A DNA stretch of 22,416 nucleotides from Candidatus Shapirobacteria bacterium CG06_land_8_20_14_3_00_40_12 (GTDB taxonomy: Bacteria; Patescibacteriota; Microgenomatia; UBA12405): positions 3,509-25,924 of the forward strand of contig PEWA01000023.1 in the NCBI GenBank assembly GCA_002780135.1. Direction: 5' to 3'. Positions 12,803-18,775 of this stretch are shown piece by piece. The notes below the pieces were generated by a model, which was given only the letters and a program-made list of their open reading frames with translations, was not told the DNA's origin and did not search any database. Position 1 is the first letter of the stretch. Every line of letters starts with the position of its first letter. The translations under genes were made by a program, and so were the position numbers.

Positions 12803-13198
12803 ATGCTCCAAATCCCCGTTGAGGTTAAAAAACTACTCGAAAAATCCATAATTGCCTTTGGCACTTGTGACAAATTAATGCGGCCCAATGTTATTGCTAT
12901 TGCCTGCTGTAAAGTAGTTGGCCCTAATCAGGTATTAATTACTGATAACTTTTTTAATAAAACCTATAAAAATCTTTTGGAAAACAGCCAGGTATCTTTA
13001 TCTTTTTGGGATGAAACTGGTAATCAAGCCTTTCAACTTAAAGGTAATGCCCAATACATGACCTCAGGTGATTGGAAAAAAAGAGTTGACACCGATCCTG
13101 TCAATACTGGTTTACCTCACAAGGGAGCAGTTCTGGTTAATATCACCGAAATCTGGGATCTAAAAAACCATCAATTAATTTGTTCTCAAGATTATTAA
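12803..13198 (+). CDS. Pyridoxamine-phosphate-oxidase-like flavin protein
   Basis: A 131-residue protein that looks like the single-domain FMN-binding split barrel family. Supporting segments are KSIIAFGTCDKLMRPNVIAIA, QVLITDNFFNKTYKNLLEN and VSLSFWDETGNQAFQLKGNAQYM, in the order typical of these small redox or nucleotide-binding proteins. The substrate cannot be told; members bind FMN or F420 or only haem. The open frame extends upstream into the toxin gene, but the ATG at 12803, one base after the toxin stop, matches the family N-terminus. It is not a usual member of the spc operon and stands where map is normally found. Confidence 0.75.
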   Translation: MLQIPVEVKKLLEKSIIAFGTCDKLMRPNVIAIACCKVVGPNQVLITDNFFNKTYKNLLENSQVSLSFWDETGNQAFQLKGNAQYMTSGDWKKRVDTDPVNTGLPHKGAVLVNITEIWDLKNHQLICSQDY

Positions 13199-13208
13199 TT
13201 AAATCTAA

Positions 13209-13415
13209 ATGAAAGATCAAGTCACAGTTAAAGGTCTCGTTACTGAAGTTTTACCCGATCAACTTTTTCGGGTCAAGCTTGAAGATAATCGGCTTATTGT
13301 CTGTTATTTAGCCGGCCGCTTAAAACTTAATCACATCCGTTGCTTAGCCGGGGATTCTGTTTCTCTGGTTTTATCACCCGATGGCAATAAAGGTCGAATC
13401 GTTTATCGGGGATAA
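13209..13415 (+). CDS. infA: Translation initiation factor IF-1
   Basis: IF-1 of 68 residues (usual 72), a single OB/S1-like domain that binds the 30S A site during initiation. It has VTVKGLVTEVLPDQLFRVKLEDNRLIVCYLAGRLKLNHIRCLAGDSVSLVLSPDGNKGRIVYRG. The usual GKMR(K/M)xxIRI segment appears as GRLKLNHIRC, and the C-terminus ends at the YRG of the YR motif without the short basic tail. It is followed by a promoter-like sequence and rpmJ, so infA may end the transcript that carries the accessory genes. Confidence 0.93.
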   Translation: MKDQVTVKGLVTEVLPDQLFRVKLEDNRLIVCYLAGRLKLNHIRCLAGDSVSLVLSPDGNKGRIVYRG

Positions 13416-13432
13416 AATCGGCAATTTACCCT

Positions 13433-13461
13433 TTGATATTGGATTAACTTTAAGGTAAAAT
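13433..13461 (+). promoter_or_regulatory. Promoter before rpmJ (alpha-operon block)
   Basis: TTGATA (13433-13438), a 17-bp spacer and TAAAAT (13456-13461), in the 59-bp infA-rpmJ gap. The predicted start near 13468 leaves only about seven bases before the rpmJ ATG. TTTACC at 13425-13430 and GGTAAA at 13454-13459 form an inverted repeat around the promoter and could be an operator. Confidence 0.65.
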
Positions 13462-13474
13462 ACCAAAGCTCTCT

Positions 13475-13588
13475 ATGAAGGTCAAATCGAGTATTCGCCG
13501 TCGTTGTAAAAAATGCCTTATCGTCACTAGACGGGGACTTAGACGGGTTATTTGTTCTACCAGACGACACAATCAAAAACAGGGGTAA
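13475..13588 (+). CDS. rpmJ: 50S ribosomal protein L36
   Basis: A 37-residue zinc-ribbon ribosomal protein, the family length, and easily missed because of its size. It reads MKVKSSIRRRCKKC, then a basic stretch, then VICSTRRHNQKQG. The zinc ligands C11, C14, C27 and H32 are all present (C+ form). Its position between infA and rpsM is the standard one. The stop is two bases before the rpsM ATG. A sigma70-like promoter lies just upstream. Confidence 0.95.
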   Translation: MKVKSSIRRRCKKCLIVTRRGLRRVICSTRRHNQKQG

Positions 13589-13590
13589 AT

Positions 13591-14010
13591 ATGAGAATAT
13601 CCGGCGTTGAGATTCCAGACAACGAACGTGCCGAAGTCGGTCTTACCAGATTCTTCGGTATCGGTCCGAAAAATGTAATTGATTTAGCCAAAAAAGCCGG
13701 TATTAATTTAAACACTCGTATCAAGGATCTTAGCCGAGACGATATTGGTTTATTAATGAAAGCCCTGGAAACCTTTAAAGTTGAAGGTGATTTAAAAAAA
13801 GAAGTTCGGGAAAACATTGATCGTCTCAAGGCCATTCGTTGTTATTGTGGAATTCGCCACATAGTTTCATTGCCGGTTCGGGGTCAGCGAACCAAAAGCA
13901 ACGCCCGCACTCGCAAAGGTAAAAAGAAGACTGTAGGGTCATTAACTAAGGAAGCCTGGGCAAAAATTGAAGGTCAACAAAATGCCGCCAAAGTTACTAA
14001 AAATAGCTAA
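13591..14010 (+). CDS. rpsM: 30S ribosomal protein S13
   Basis: S13 of 139 residues, longer than E. coli (118) by a C-terminal extension after the RTRKGKKKTVG segment. The helix-two-turns-helix region has RFFGIGPKNVIDLAKKAGI, and the conserved C-terminal arm LPVRGQRTKSNARTRKG is intact. The usual CYRGLRH reads CYCGIRH, changing an Arg to Cys. S13 contacts the P-site tRNA and forms bridges to L5. The open frame extends into rpmJ, but the ATG at 13591 gives the family start MRISGVEIPD. Confidence 0.96.
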   Translation: MRISGVEIPDNERAEVGLTRFFGIGPKNVIDLAKKAGINLNTRIKDLSRDDIGLLMKALETFKVEGDLKKEVRENIDRLKAIRCYCGIRHIVSLPVRGQRTKSNARTRKGKKKTVGSLTKEAWAKIEGQQNAAKVTKNS

Positions 14011-14015
14011 AAAAT

Positions 14016-14447
14016 ATGACTACCACCAAACCCATTGAGAAAACAGCCCAAAGTGAGACTCCCAAAATTATTCCTAAAAAGAAAATTATTACCAAATCTA
14101 TTGCTGAAGCCAAACTTTTTATCAAATCAACTTTCAACAATACCCTGGTTACTGTCACTGATCTTAAAGGTAATACCCTAACTTGGTCATCGTCCGGTCG
14201 TTGTGGTTTCAAGGGTTCCCGTAAATCCACCCCTTTTGCCGCCACCACCGCTATTGAGCGAGCTCTGGAAGAAGCCAAAAAATATGGTATCAAAACATTA
14301 TCAGTTTACTTAAAAGGTCCCGGAACCGGTCGCAATGCTGCTCTTCGTTATCTTCGCACCAAGCGTGATTTTGAAGTCACTCAAATCGCCGACATTACCT
14401 CGATCCCCCACAACGGTCCCCGTCCCCCAAAGCAACGTCGGGCTTAA
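14016..14447 (+). CDS. rpsK: 30S ribosomal protein S11
   Basis: S11 of 143 residues with a lysine-rich N-terminal extension of about 25 residues before the core. Core motifs are FNNTLVTVTDLKGNTLTWSSSGRCGFKGSRKSTPFAATTAIERA, LKGPGTGRNAALRYL (usually GPGPGRESAIRAL) and IPHNGPRPPKQRRA at the C-terminus. The HNG site that forms isoaspartate in E. coli S11 is conserved, though the next residue is Pro rather than Cys. S11 forms the 30S platform at the mRNA exit. It sits five bases after rpsM and six before rpsD. Confidence 0.96.
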   Translation: MTTTKPIEKTAQSETPKIIPKKKIITKSIAEAKLFIKSTFNNTLVTVTDLKGNTLTWSSSGRCGFKGSRKSTPFAATTAIERALEEAKKYGIKTLSVYLKGPGTGRNAALRYLRTKRDFEVTQIADITSIPHNGPRPPKQRRA

Positions 14448-14453
14448 AATTTT

Positions 14454-15089
14454 ATGTCCAGATCCACCGTCAACACCAAATGTCGCCTTTGTCGCACCGA
14501 GGGAACTAAACTTTTTTTAAAAGGGGCCCGGTGTCTTTCACCAAAATGTCCTCTTGAAAAAAAGGGTGCCATTATCCCCGGTATGCATGGTCTTAAACGG
14601 GCCAAAAAATTAAGCGATTATGGTATTCAACTTCGGGCTAAACAAAAGGCTAAACGTTTTTATGGCGGTTTAACCGAAACTCAGTTTAAAAACTATTACA
14701 CCAAAGCCAAAAAACTCAAAGGTCTTGTCGGTGCCAACCTATTAACTCTTCTTGAACGACGTTTAGATAATGCTGTTTATTCTGCCGGTTTAAGTTTATC
14801 CCGTTCTCATGCTCGATCTCTTGTTTCCCACCGTCAGGTATTAGTAAATGGAGCTCCCTTAAACATTGCTTCATATAGTGTTAAAGTAGGGGACACAATT
14901 AGCCTTGCCAAAAATACCGCCACCAAAATCAGTGACACCGTCAGGGCTGCCGACAAGGATTTTAAGGCACCATCATGGCTAGATTTGGAAAGAGCAAAAT
15001 TTTCAGCTAAGATAGTATCTTTACCCATTATTGATCCCATCCAATCGGGCATCGATATAAATTTAATTATTGAGTATTATTCAAGATAA
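14454..15089 (+). CDS. rpsD: 30S ribosomal protein S4, zinc-binding form
   Basis: S4 of 211 residues. The N-terminal region carries four cysteines, C10, C13, C27 and C32, spaced like the zinc-binding C+ type of S4. The core follows with KRAKKLSDYGIQLRAKQKAKRFYGGLTETQF and the S4 RNA-binding domain LLTLLERRLDNAVYSAGLSLSRSHARSLVSHRQVLVNG. S4 starts 16S rRNA 5'-domain assembly and can act in transcription antitermination. The gene order rpsM-rpsK-rpsD-rpoA-rplQ is the classical alpha operon. Confidence 0.97.
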   Translation: MSRSTVNTKCRLCRTEGTKLFLKGARCLSPKCPLEKKGAIIPGMHGLKRAKKLSDYGIQLRAKQKAKRFYGGLTETQFKNYYTKAKKLKGLVGANLLTLLERRLDNAVYSAGLSLSRSHARSLVSHRQVLVNGAPLNIASYSVKVGDTISLAKNTATKISDTVRAADKDFKAPSWLDLERAKFSAKIVSLPIIDPIQSGIDINLIIEYYSR

Positions 15090-15100
15090 AGGAAACAACT

Positions 15101-16021
15101 ATGATCGACACCAGCCGATTTCATTTTAAAACCATTAAACAAACCGATTCTTACGGTAAATTCGAACTCAGCCCTTTAGTGGGTGGTTTTGGCCACACCT
15201 TGGGTAACTCCCTTCGAAGAGTGCTTTTAATTACCATCCCCGGAGCTGCCATTACCAGAATTAGGGTTAATGGGGCCTCACATCTTTTCACCACCCTACC
15301 CGGTGTCAAAGAAGATCTGGTCGAGATTTCTTTAAACCTTAAAAAAGTCAAATTTATTTACAACCGTGAAGAAGCGACTACTCTGACTCTCGAGAAAAAA
15401 GGTAAAGGGATAGTCACTGCCGGCGACATTGCCGATAGTGAGATTTGTAAAGTAGCCAATCCTGATTTGGTTTTAGCCACCCTCACCGATGACAAAACCC
15501 AAATAAAAATCGAATTGACAGTTGAACGTGGCGTTGGTTATACTCTAGCTAAAGAACAAAAAACCGATATTATTGGTGAAATAATTCTTGACGCTACTTT
15601 TACCCCGGTGTTAAAAGCTAACTATACTATCGAACCTACTCGTTTGGGTAAGAAATCAAACTATGATAAACTAACAATGGAAATTTGGACCGATGCTTCA
15701 GTCAGTCCGGAAACAGCTCTTAAAACTGCTGCCAAAGATTTAATCAATTCCCTAAATCAAATTGTTGATACCCGAGAGTTTAATGACGAGGTAGTTACCC
15801 TGTCGGCCAATCCCGGTTCCCTCCTTTCCGACATTTCCATTGAAGAAATCGAGTTACCGCTTCGGGTTACCAACGCTCTCAAAAAAGCCGGATTTATAAC
15901 TATTGATGCCCTGGTCAAGTCCGGTCGGGTTGAGGTTAGTAAATCCCGAAATGTCGGTGAAAAATCACTGAAAGTTATTGATGCTTGGCTCAAAAATAAG
16001 GGCTATTCTTGGAGTAAATAA
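15101..16021 (+). CDS. rpoA: RNA polymerase alpha subunit
   Basis: The assembly platform of RNA polymerase, 306 residues. The N-terminal dimerisation domain (about 1-225) has FELSPLVGGFGHTLGNSLRRVLLITIPGAAITRIRVNG and VERGVGYTLAKEQKTD. The C-terminal domain (about 240-306) keeps two helix-hairpin-helix-like segments, LPLRVTNALKKAGFITIDALVKSG and SRNVGEKSLKVIDAWLKNKG. This domain binds UP elements and activators, and its retention suggests upstream A/T-rich promoter DNA may matter here. The start has a modest AAGGAA Shine-Dalgarno about ten bases upstream, one of the few in the cluster. Confidence 0.97.
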   Translation: MIDTSRFHFKTIKQTDSYGKFELSPLVGGFGHTLGNSLRRVLLITIPGAAITRIRVNGASHLFTTLPGVKEDLVEISLNLKKVKFIYNREEATTLTLEKKGKGIVTAGDIADSEICKVANPDLVLATLTDDKTQIKIELTVERGVGYTLAKEQKTDIIGEIILDATFTPVLKANYTIEPTRLGKKSNYDKLTMEIWTDASVSPETALKTAAKDLINSLNQIVDTREFNDEVVTLSANPGSLLSDISIEEIELPLRVTNALKKAGFITIDALVKSGRVEVSKSRNVGEKSLKVIDAWLKNKGYSWSK

Positions 16022-16023
16022 AG

Positions 16024-16497
16024 ATGCGTCATCGGATTTTTGGTCGCCAGCTTAATCGCACCAGTAACCAGCGCCAGGCGTTGTTTCGAAGTCAACTTCG
16101 AAGTCTTTTTACTCACGGTTTTATCACCACCACTTCCGCCAAAGCCAAATCAATTAGTTCCTCAGCTGAGAGTTTAGCCACTTTAGCGGTAATTGGTGAC
16201 CTGACCTCAGCTCGACGGATAAATAAGATTTTTGATAACCGCCACTTTGTCACCGGCCTGATTAATCGTATGAAAACTGTTTTTGGTGATCAGAAAAGCA
16301 ATTTTTTCCGATCAGACAAGGTAGGCTATCGTCAGGGTGATAATTCCCTCCTAGTTAAATTAAGTCTGGTAAAACCCTTTCCCAAAACAGAAGTTTCCAC
16401 TAAAGATGGAAAAGAAAAAAAGTTGAGCAAAGCGAAATCCGCCTCAGGCGGAAAAGCAGTTAGCAAAAAAATTGTTAAAAAAGAGGAGACTAAATGA
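16024..16497 (+). CDS. rplQ: 50S ribosomal protein L17, extended tail
   Basis: L17 of 157 residues against about 117-127 in most bacteria. The core is standard: MRHRIFGRQLNRTSNQRQALFRSQLRSLFTHGFITTTSAKAKS and later a DNRHFVTGLINRM segment and KVGYRQGDNSLLVKLSLV. After residue 120 comes a lysine-rich tail (KTEVSTKDGKEKKLSKAKSASGGKAVSKKIVKKEETK) with no family similarity. Part of that tail is encoded by a palindrome at 16438-16452. The stop overlaps the rplM start by four bases (ATGA). Confidence 0.95.
   Translation: MRHRIFGRQLNRTSNQRQALFRSQLRSLFTHGFITTTSAKAKSISSSAESLATLAVIGDLTSARRINKIFDNRHFVTGLINRMKTVFGDQKSNFFRSDKVGYRQGDNSLLVKLSLVKPFPKTEVSTKDGKEKKLSKAKSASGGKAVSKKIVKKEETK
16438..16452 (+). repeat. 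GC-rich palindrome inside the rplQ tail
   Basis: TCCGCC-TCA-GGCGGA, a perfect 6-bp inverted repeat with a 3-nt loop. It is read in frame as part of the KSASGGKA stretch of the L17 C-terminal extension. Its GC content stands out from the A-rich tail around it, consistent with an inserted REP-like element. Confidence 0.7.
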
Positions 16498-16913
16498 AAT
16501 TAAAAAGCACTATTGTTAAAGAGAAAGAAATAACCCGGTCTTGGCACTTAATAGATCTTTCCGGTAAAACTCTTGGCCGTATTTCCGTCGAAATTGCTCG
16601 TATATTAATGGGCAAGGACAAAGTCTCATTTTCTCTAAATCGTGATGATGGGGACTATGTAGTGGCTATCAATGCCGGTAAAATTGTAACCACCGGCAAT
16701 AAATTAAAAGATAAAATCTATTACCACCACACTGCCTATACTGGCCACCTTCGGGAAATGTCTCTGAAAAATTTACTCCAAAAAGACGCTCGTCTGGTTA
16801 TTTCTCACGGAGTCGCCGGTATGTTACCCAAAAATACCCTCAGACCTCGTCGTCTTGCTCGTTTAAAGATTTTTAATGATGCCGCTCATCCCTATGCCAA
16901 CAAAATCAAGTAA
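16494..16913 (+). CDS. rplM: 50S ribosomal protein L13
   Basis: L13 of 139 residues, family length 142-149. Motifs seen are SWHLIDLSGKTLGRISVEIARILMGKDK, NAGKIVTTGNKLKDKIYYHHTAYTGHL and AVAGMLPKN-like VAGMLPKNTLRPRRLARLKIF. L13 is an early assembly protein binding 23S domain II. A GAGGAG stretch upstream inside rplQ acts as a Shine-Dalgarno, and the start overlaps the rplQ stop. Its 3' end overlaps rpsI by about 20 bases. Confidence 0.97.
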   Translation: MKLKSTIVKEKEITRSWHLIDLSGKTLGRISVEIARILMGKDKVSFSLNRDDGDYVVAINAGKIVTTGNKLKDKIYYHHTAYTGHLREMSLKNLLQKDARLVISHGVAGMLPKNTLRPRRLARLKIFNDAAHPYANKIK

Positions 16914-17295
16914 AAAATATACATATGCTCTGGGTCGACGTAAAGCAGCGGTTGCCACCGTTAAGCTTTTTGTCGGCAAAAGCTCCTCCATTGTAAACAA
17001 GCTAGATGTCCAAAAATATTTTCCTACCACTTATATCTTTTTAGAAAAACCTTTTATCAAAACCGAAACCCAGAACAAATATTATTACGAAGCTAAAATT
17101 ATTGGTGGAGGTAAAGAGGGACAACGCGAGGCCTTAACCTTGGCTCTCTCCCGGGCGCTCAAAATCATCAACCCCGATTTTACTTCACCTCTTCGTCAAG
17201 CCGGCCTCTTAACTGTCGATTCTCGGGTCCGGCAACGGCGTATGGTCGGTACTGGTGGCAAGGCCAGACGTAAAAAACAGTCTCCCAAGCGGTAA
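16894..17295 (+). CDS. rpsI: 30S ribosomal protein S9
   Basis: S9 of 133 residues from the chosen ATG at 16894. Earlier in-frame ATGs at 16876 and 16879 lie deeper inside rplM and add only MMPLIP; a start after the rplM stop is not available in this frame. The core is clear: YALGRRKAAVATVKLFVG, KIIGGGKEGQREALTLALSRAL and DSRVRQRRMVGTGGKARRKKQSPKR. The C-terminal Arg that contacts P-site tRNA is present, although the usual SKR ending reads SPKR. rplM-rpsI is a standard pair, attached here to the alpha operon. Confidence 0.95.
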   Translation: MPTKSSKKYTYALGRRKAAVATVKLFVGKSSSIVNKLDVQKYFPTTYIFLEKPFIKTETQNKYYYEAKIIGGGKEGQREALTLALSRALKIINPDFTSPLRQAGLLTVDSRVRQRRMVGTGGKARRKKQSPKR

Positions 17296-17303
17296 AATAA
17301 ACC

Positions 17304-18035
17304 ATGTCTGCGTTATCTTCACTTTTTTTAGGTTTTATTCAGGGTTTAACCGAATTTTTACCCATATCATCCTCCGGACATCTAAATCTCGTCCAATATT
17401 TTCTAAACCTTACTCCTTCCTTAACTTTTGATGTTTTCCTTAATACCGCCACCTTGTTATCGGTTCTGGTATTTTTTCGGGGACAAATCAAATATTTTTT
17501 ATCCAATTTAAAATATATTTTGGTAGCCACCCTGCCAGCGGCATTTATTGGTGTTTTATTAAAAGATCAAATAAGCACCATCTTTTCTTCAATCCACTTT
17601 TTACCTCTTTTTTTTCTAATTACCTCTGTTTTTCTTTTTTCCACCAGAACTGCAAAAAATAAATCAGTTCTTAATTACAAATCTGCCTTAATCATCGGCC
17701 TAGTTCAGGCTCTGGCCCTTTTACCCGGTGTTTCTCGCTCCGGAACCACTATCGCTACCGCCCTATTGCTGGGTATTTCTCCGATTGATGCTTTTAATTT
17801 TTCCTTTTGCCTATTTATTCCAACTTCCCTGGGTGCTCTCCTGCTTGATTCAAAAGCCATCTCATCGCTTTCTTTTACCCCGGTTCTTATTTTATCTTTT
17901 ATTATCTCTTTTTTGGTGGGACTTTTTGCGCTATTTTTACTCAAAAAAGCCCTTACCCGGAAATCTTTTTGGTATTTTGGAATTTATACTTTCTCTGTCA
18001 GCATTCTACTCTTCTTTTTATTTTTCCTTCGGTAA
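17304..18035 (+). CDS. uppP: Undecaprenyl-diphosphate phosphatase
   Basis: Integral membrane enzyme (BacA/UppP) of 243 residues, slightly shorter than the usual 260-280. It recycles undecaprenyl pyrophosphate to the monophosphate for peptidoglycan and other surface polymers. Both catalytic motifs are intact: QGLTEFLPISSSGH at residues 13-26 with Q13 and E17, and PGVSRSGTT at 141-149. About seven or eight hydrophobic segments are visible. It starts eight bases after rpsI on the same strand, so it probably rides on the ribosomal transcript. It implies that a cell envelope using undecaprenyl carriers is made. Confidence 0.95.
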   Translation: MSALSSLFLGFIQGLTEFLPISSSGHLNLVQYFLNLTPSLTFDVFLNTATLLSVLVFFRGQIKYFLSNLKYILVATLPAAFIGVLLKDQISTIFSSIHFLPLFFLITSVFLFSTRTAKNKSVLNYKSALIIGLVQALALLPGVSRSGTTIATALLLGISPIDAFNFSFCLFIPTSLGALLLDSKAISSLSFTPVLILSFIISFLVGLFALFLLKKALTRKSFWYFGIYTFSVSILLFFLFFLR

Positions 18036-18150
18036 ATTGACGGATTTTCTTAATAGTCAATCTTAGGGCTCGATATCGTTGTCTTAAGTCTTTCACTTCC
18101 TCAAATATTGGTGACACTACCAAAACTTCCTCAACCTTTTTATTTTTCAT
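17998..18150 (-). CDS. Possible small basic protein downstream of korB
   Basis: An unrecognised 50-residue ORF on the minus strand, starting eight bases after the beta-subunit stop in the same direction. It reads MKNKKVEEVLVVSPIFEEV, then a basic helix-like stretch DLRQRYRALRLTIKKIRQF. It overlaps the 3' end of uppP by 38 bases on the opposite strand. It may be a real small protein or chance; there is no Shine-Dalgarno. The only other content of the 122-bp convergent gap is a weak ATTGAC/GTCAAT inverted repeat at 18036-18061. Confidence 0.35.
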   Translation of the reverse strand: MKNKKVEEVLVVSPIFEEVKDLRQRYRALRLTIKKIRQFTEGKIKRRVEC

Positions 18151-18157
18151 GGGTTTC

Positions 18158-18775
18158 TTAAAGCAATTGTTTTCCAAAACTAACACAAAGTTGATCAATG
18201 TCTAGAAGATCAAAACCATGATGTTTCAGGGCCGCTTCAATCGCCTCTGTCACCTCCGGTGGCTTTTGACAGCTAACATGTTTTACCCAAGCCGTTGGGT
18301 TGACCGCCCGAATCAATCCTTCCGGTTCTATTGGCACACTTTCCACCCCCTTAGGCGTTGATTTGGTTTTGGCGCCCTTTGGTGTTGTCGGGCTAGTTTG
18401 TCCGGTAGTTAAGGAATAAAGTTGGTTATTGGCCACCAAAACCGTAATATCAATGTTTAATCTGGCCGCGGCAATTAAGTGTGACAACCCCTCTCCATAA
18501 ACTCCGCCATCACCACCCACCACCACCACCTTCAGTTCGGGGTGAGCTAGTTTTATCCCGACAGCTGTAGGGACTGATCGGCCATGAAGTGAATGTACCC
18601 CAAAAACTTTCAAAAAATCGGCCATATTACCAATACAACCAATATCGTAAACGATTACCAAATCTTTTATATCAATTTTTTGGTTAATTATCGCCTGCTG
18701 AAGGCTGGCATAAATCACAAAATCCTGGCACCCCGGACACCACGTCGGCACTATTTTAGATTTTAAATCTGTCAT
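18158..18775 (-). CDS. korB: 2-oxoacid:ferredoxin oxidoreductase, beta subunit
   Basis: The thiamine-diphosphate-binding subunit of a 2-oxoacid:ferredoxin oxidoreductase, 205 residues. The TPP motif GDG at 88-90 and NN at 116-117 have the standard 25-residue spacing. Four cluster-type cysteines are present: C13 and C16 (WCPGC), C47 and C197. The HGRSVPTAVGIKLAHPELKVVVVGGDGG and GQTSPTTPKGAKTKSTP segments are typical of KorB. It stops soon after the last cysteine, lacking the C-terminal 80-90 residues seen in many homologues. Its start overlaps the alpha-subunit stop (ATGA). The 2-oxoacid preferred (2-oxoglutarate, pyruvate or branched) cannot be read from the sequence. Confidence 0.9.
   Translation of the reverse strand: MTDLKSKIVPTWCPGCQDFVIYASLQQAIINQKIDIKDLVIVYDIGCIGNMADFLKVFGVHSLHGRSVPTAVGIKLAHPELKVVVVGGDGGVYGEGLSHLIAAARLNIDITVLVANNQLYSLTTGQTSPTTPKGAKTKSTPKGVESVPIEPEGLIRAVNPTAWVKHVSCQKPPEVTEAIEAALKHHGFDLLDIDQLCVSFGKQLL

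Noticed and set aside
16876..16893. Longer N-terminus for S9
   Set aside because: It adds only six residues (MMPLIP) unlike S9 and a larger overlap with rplM.
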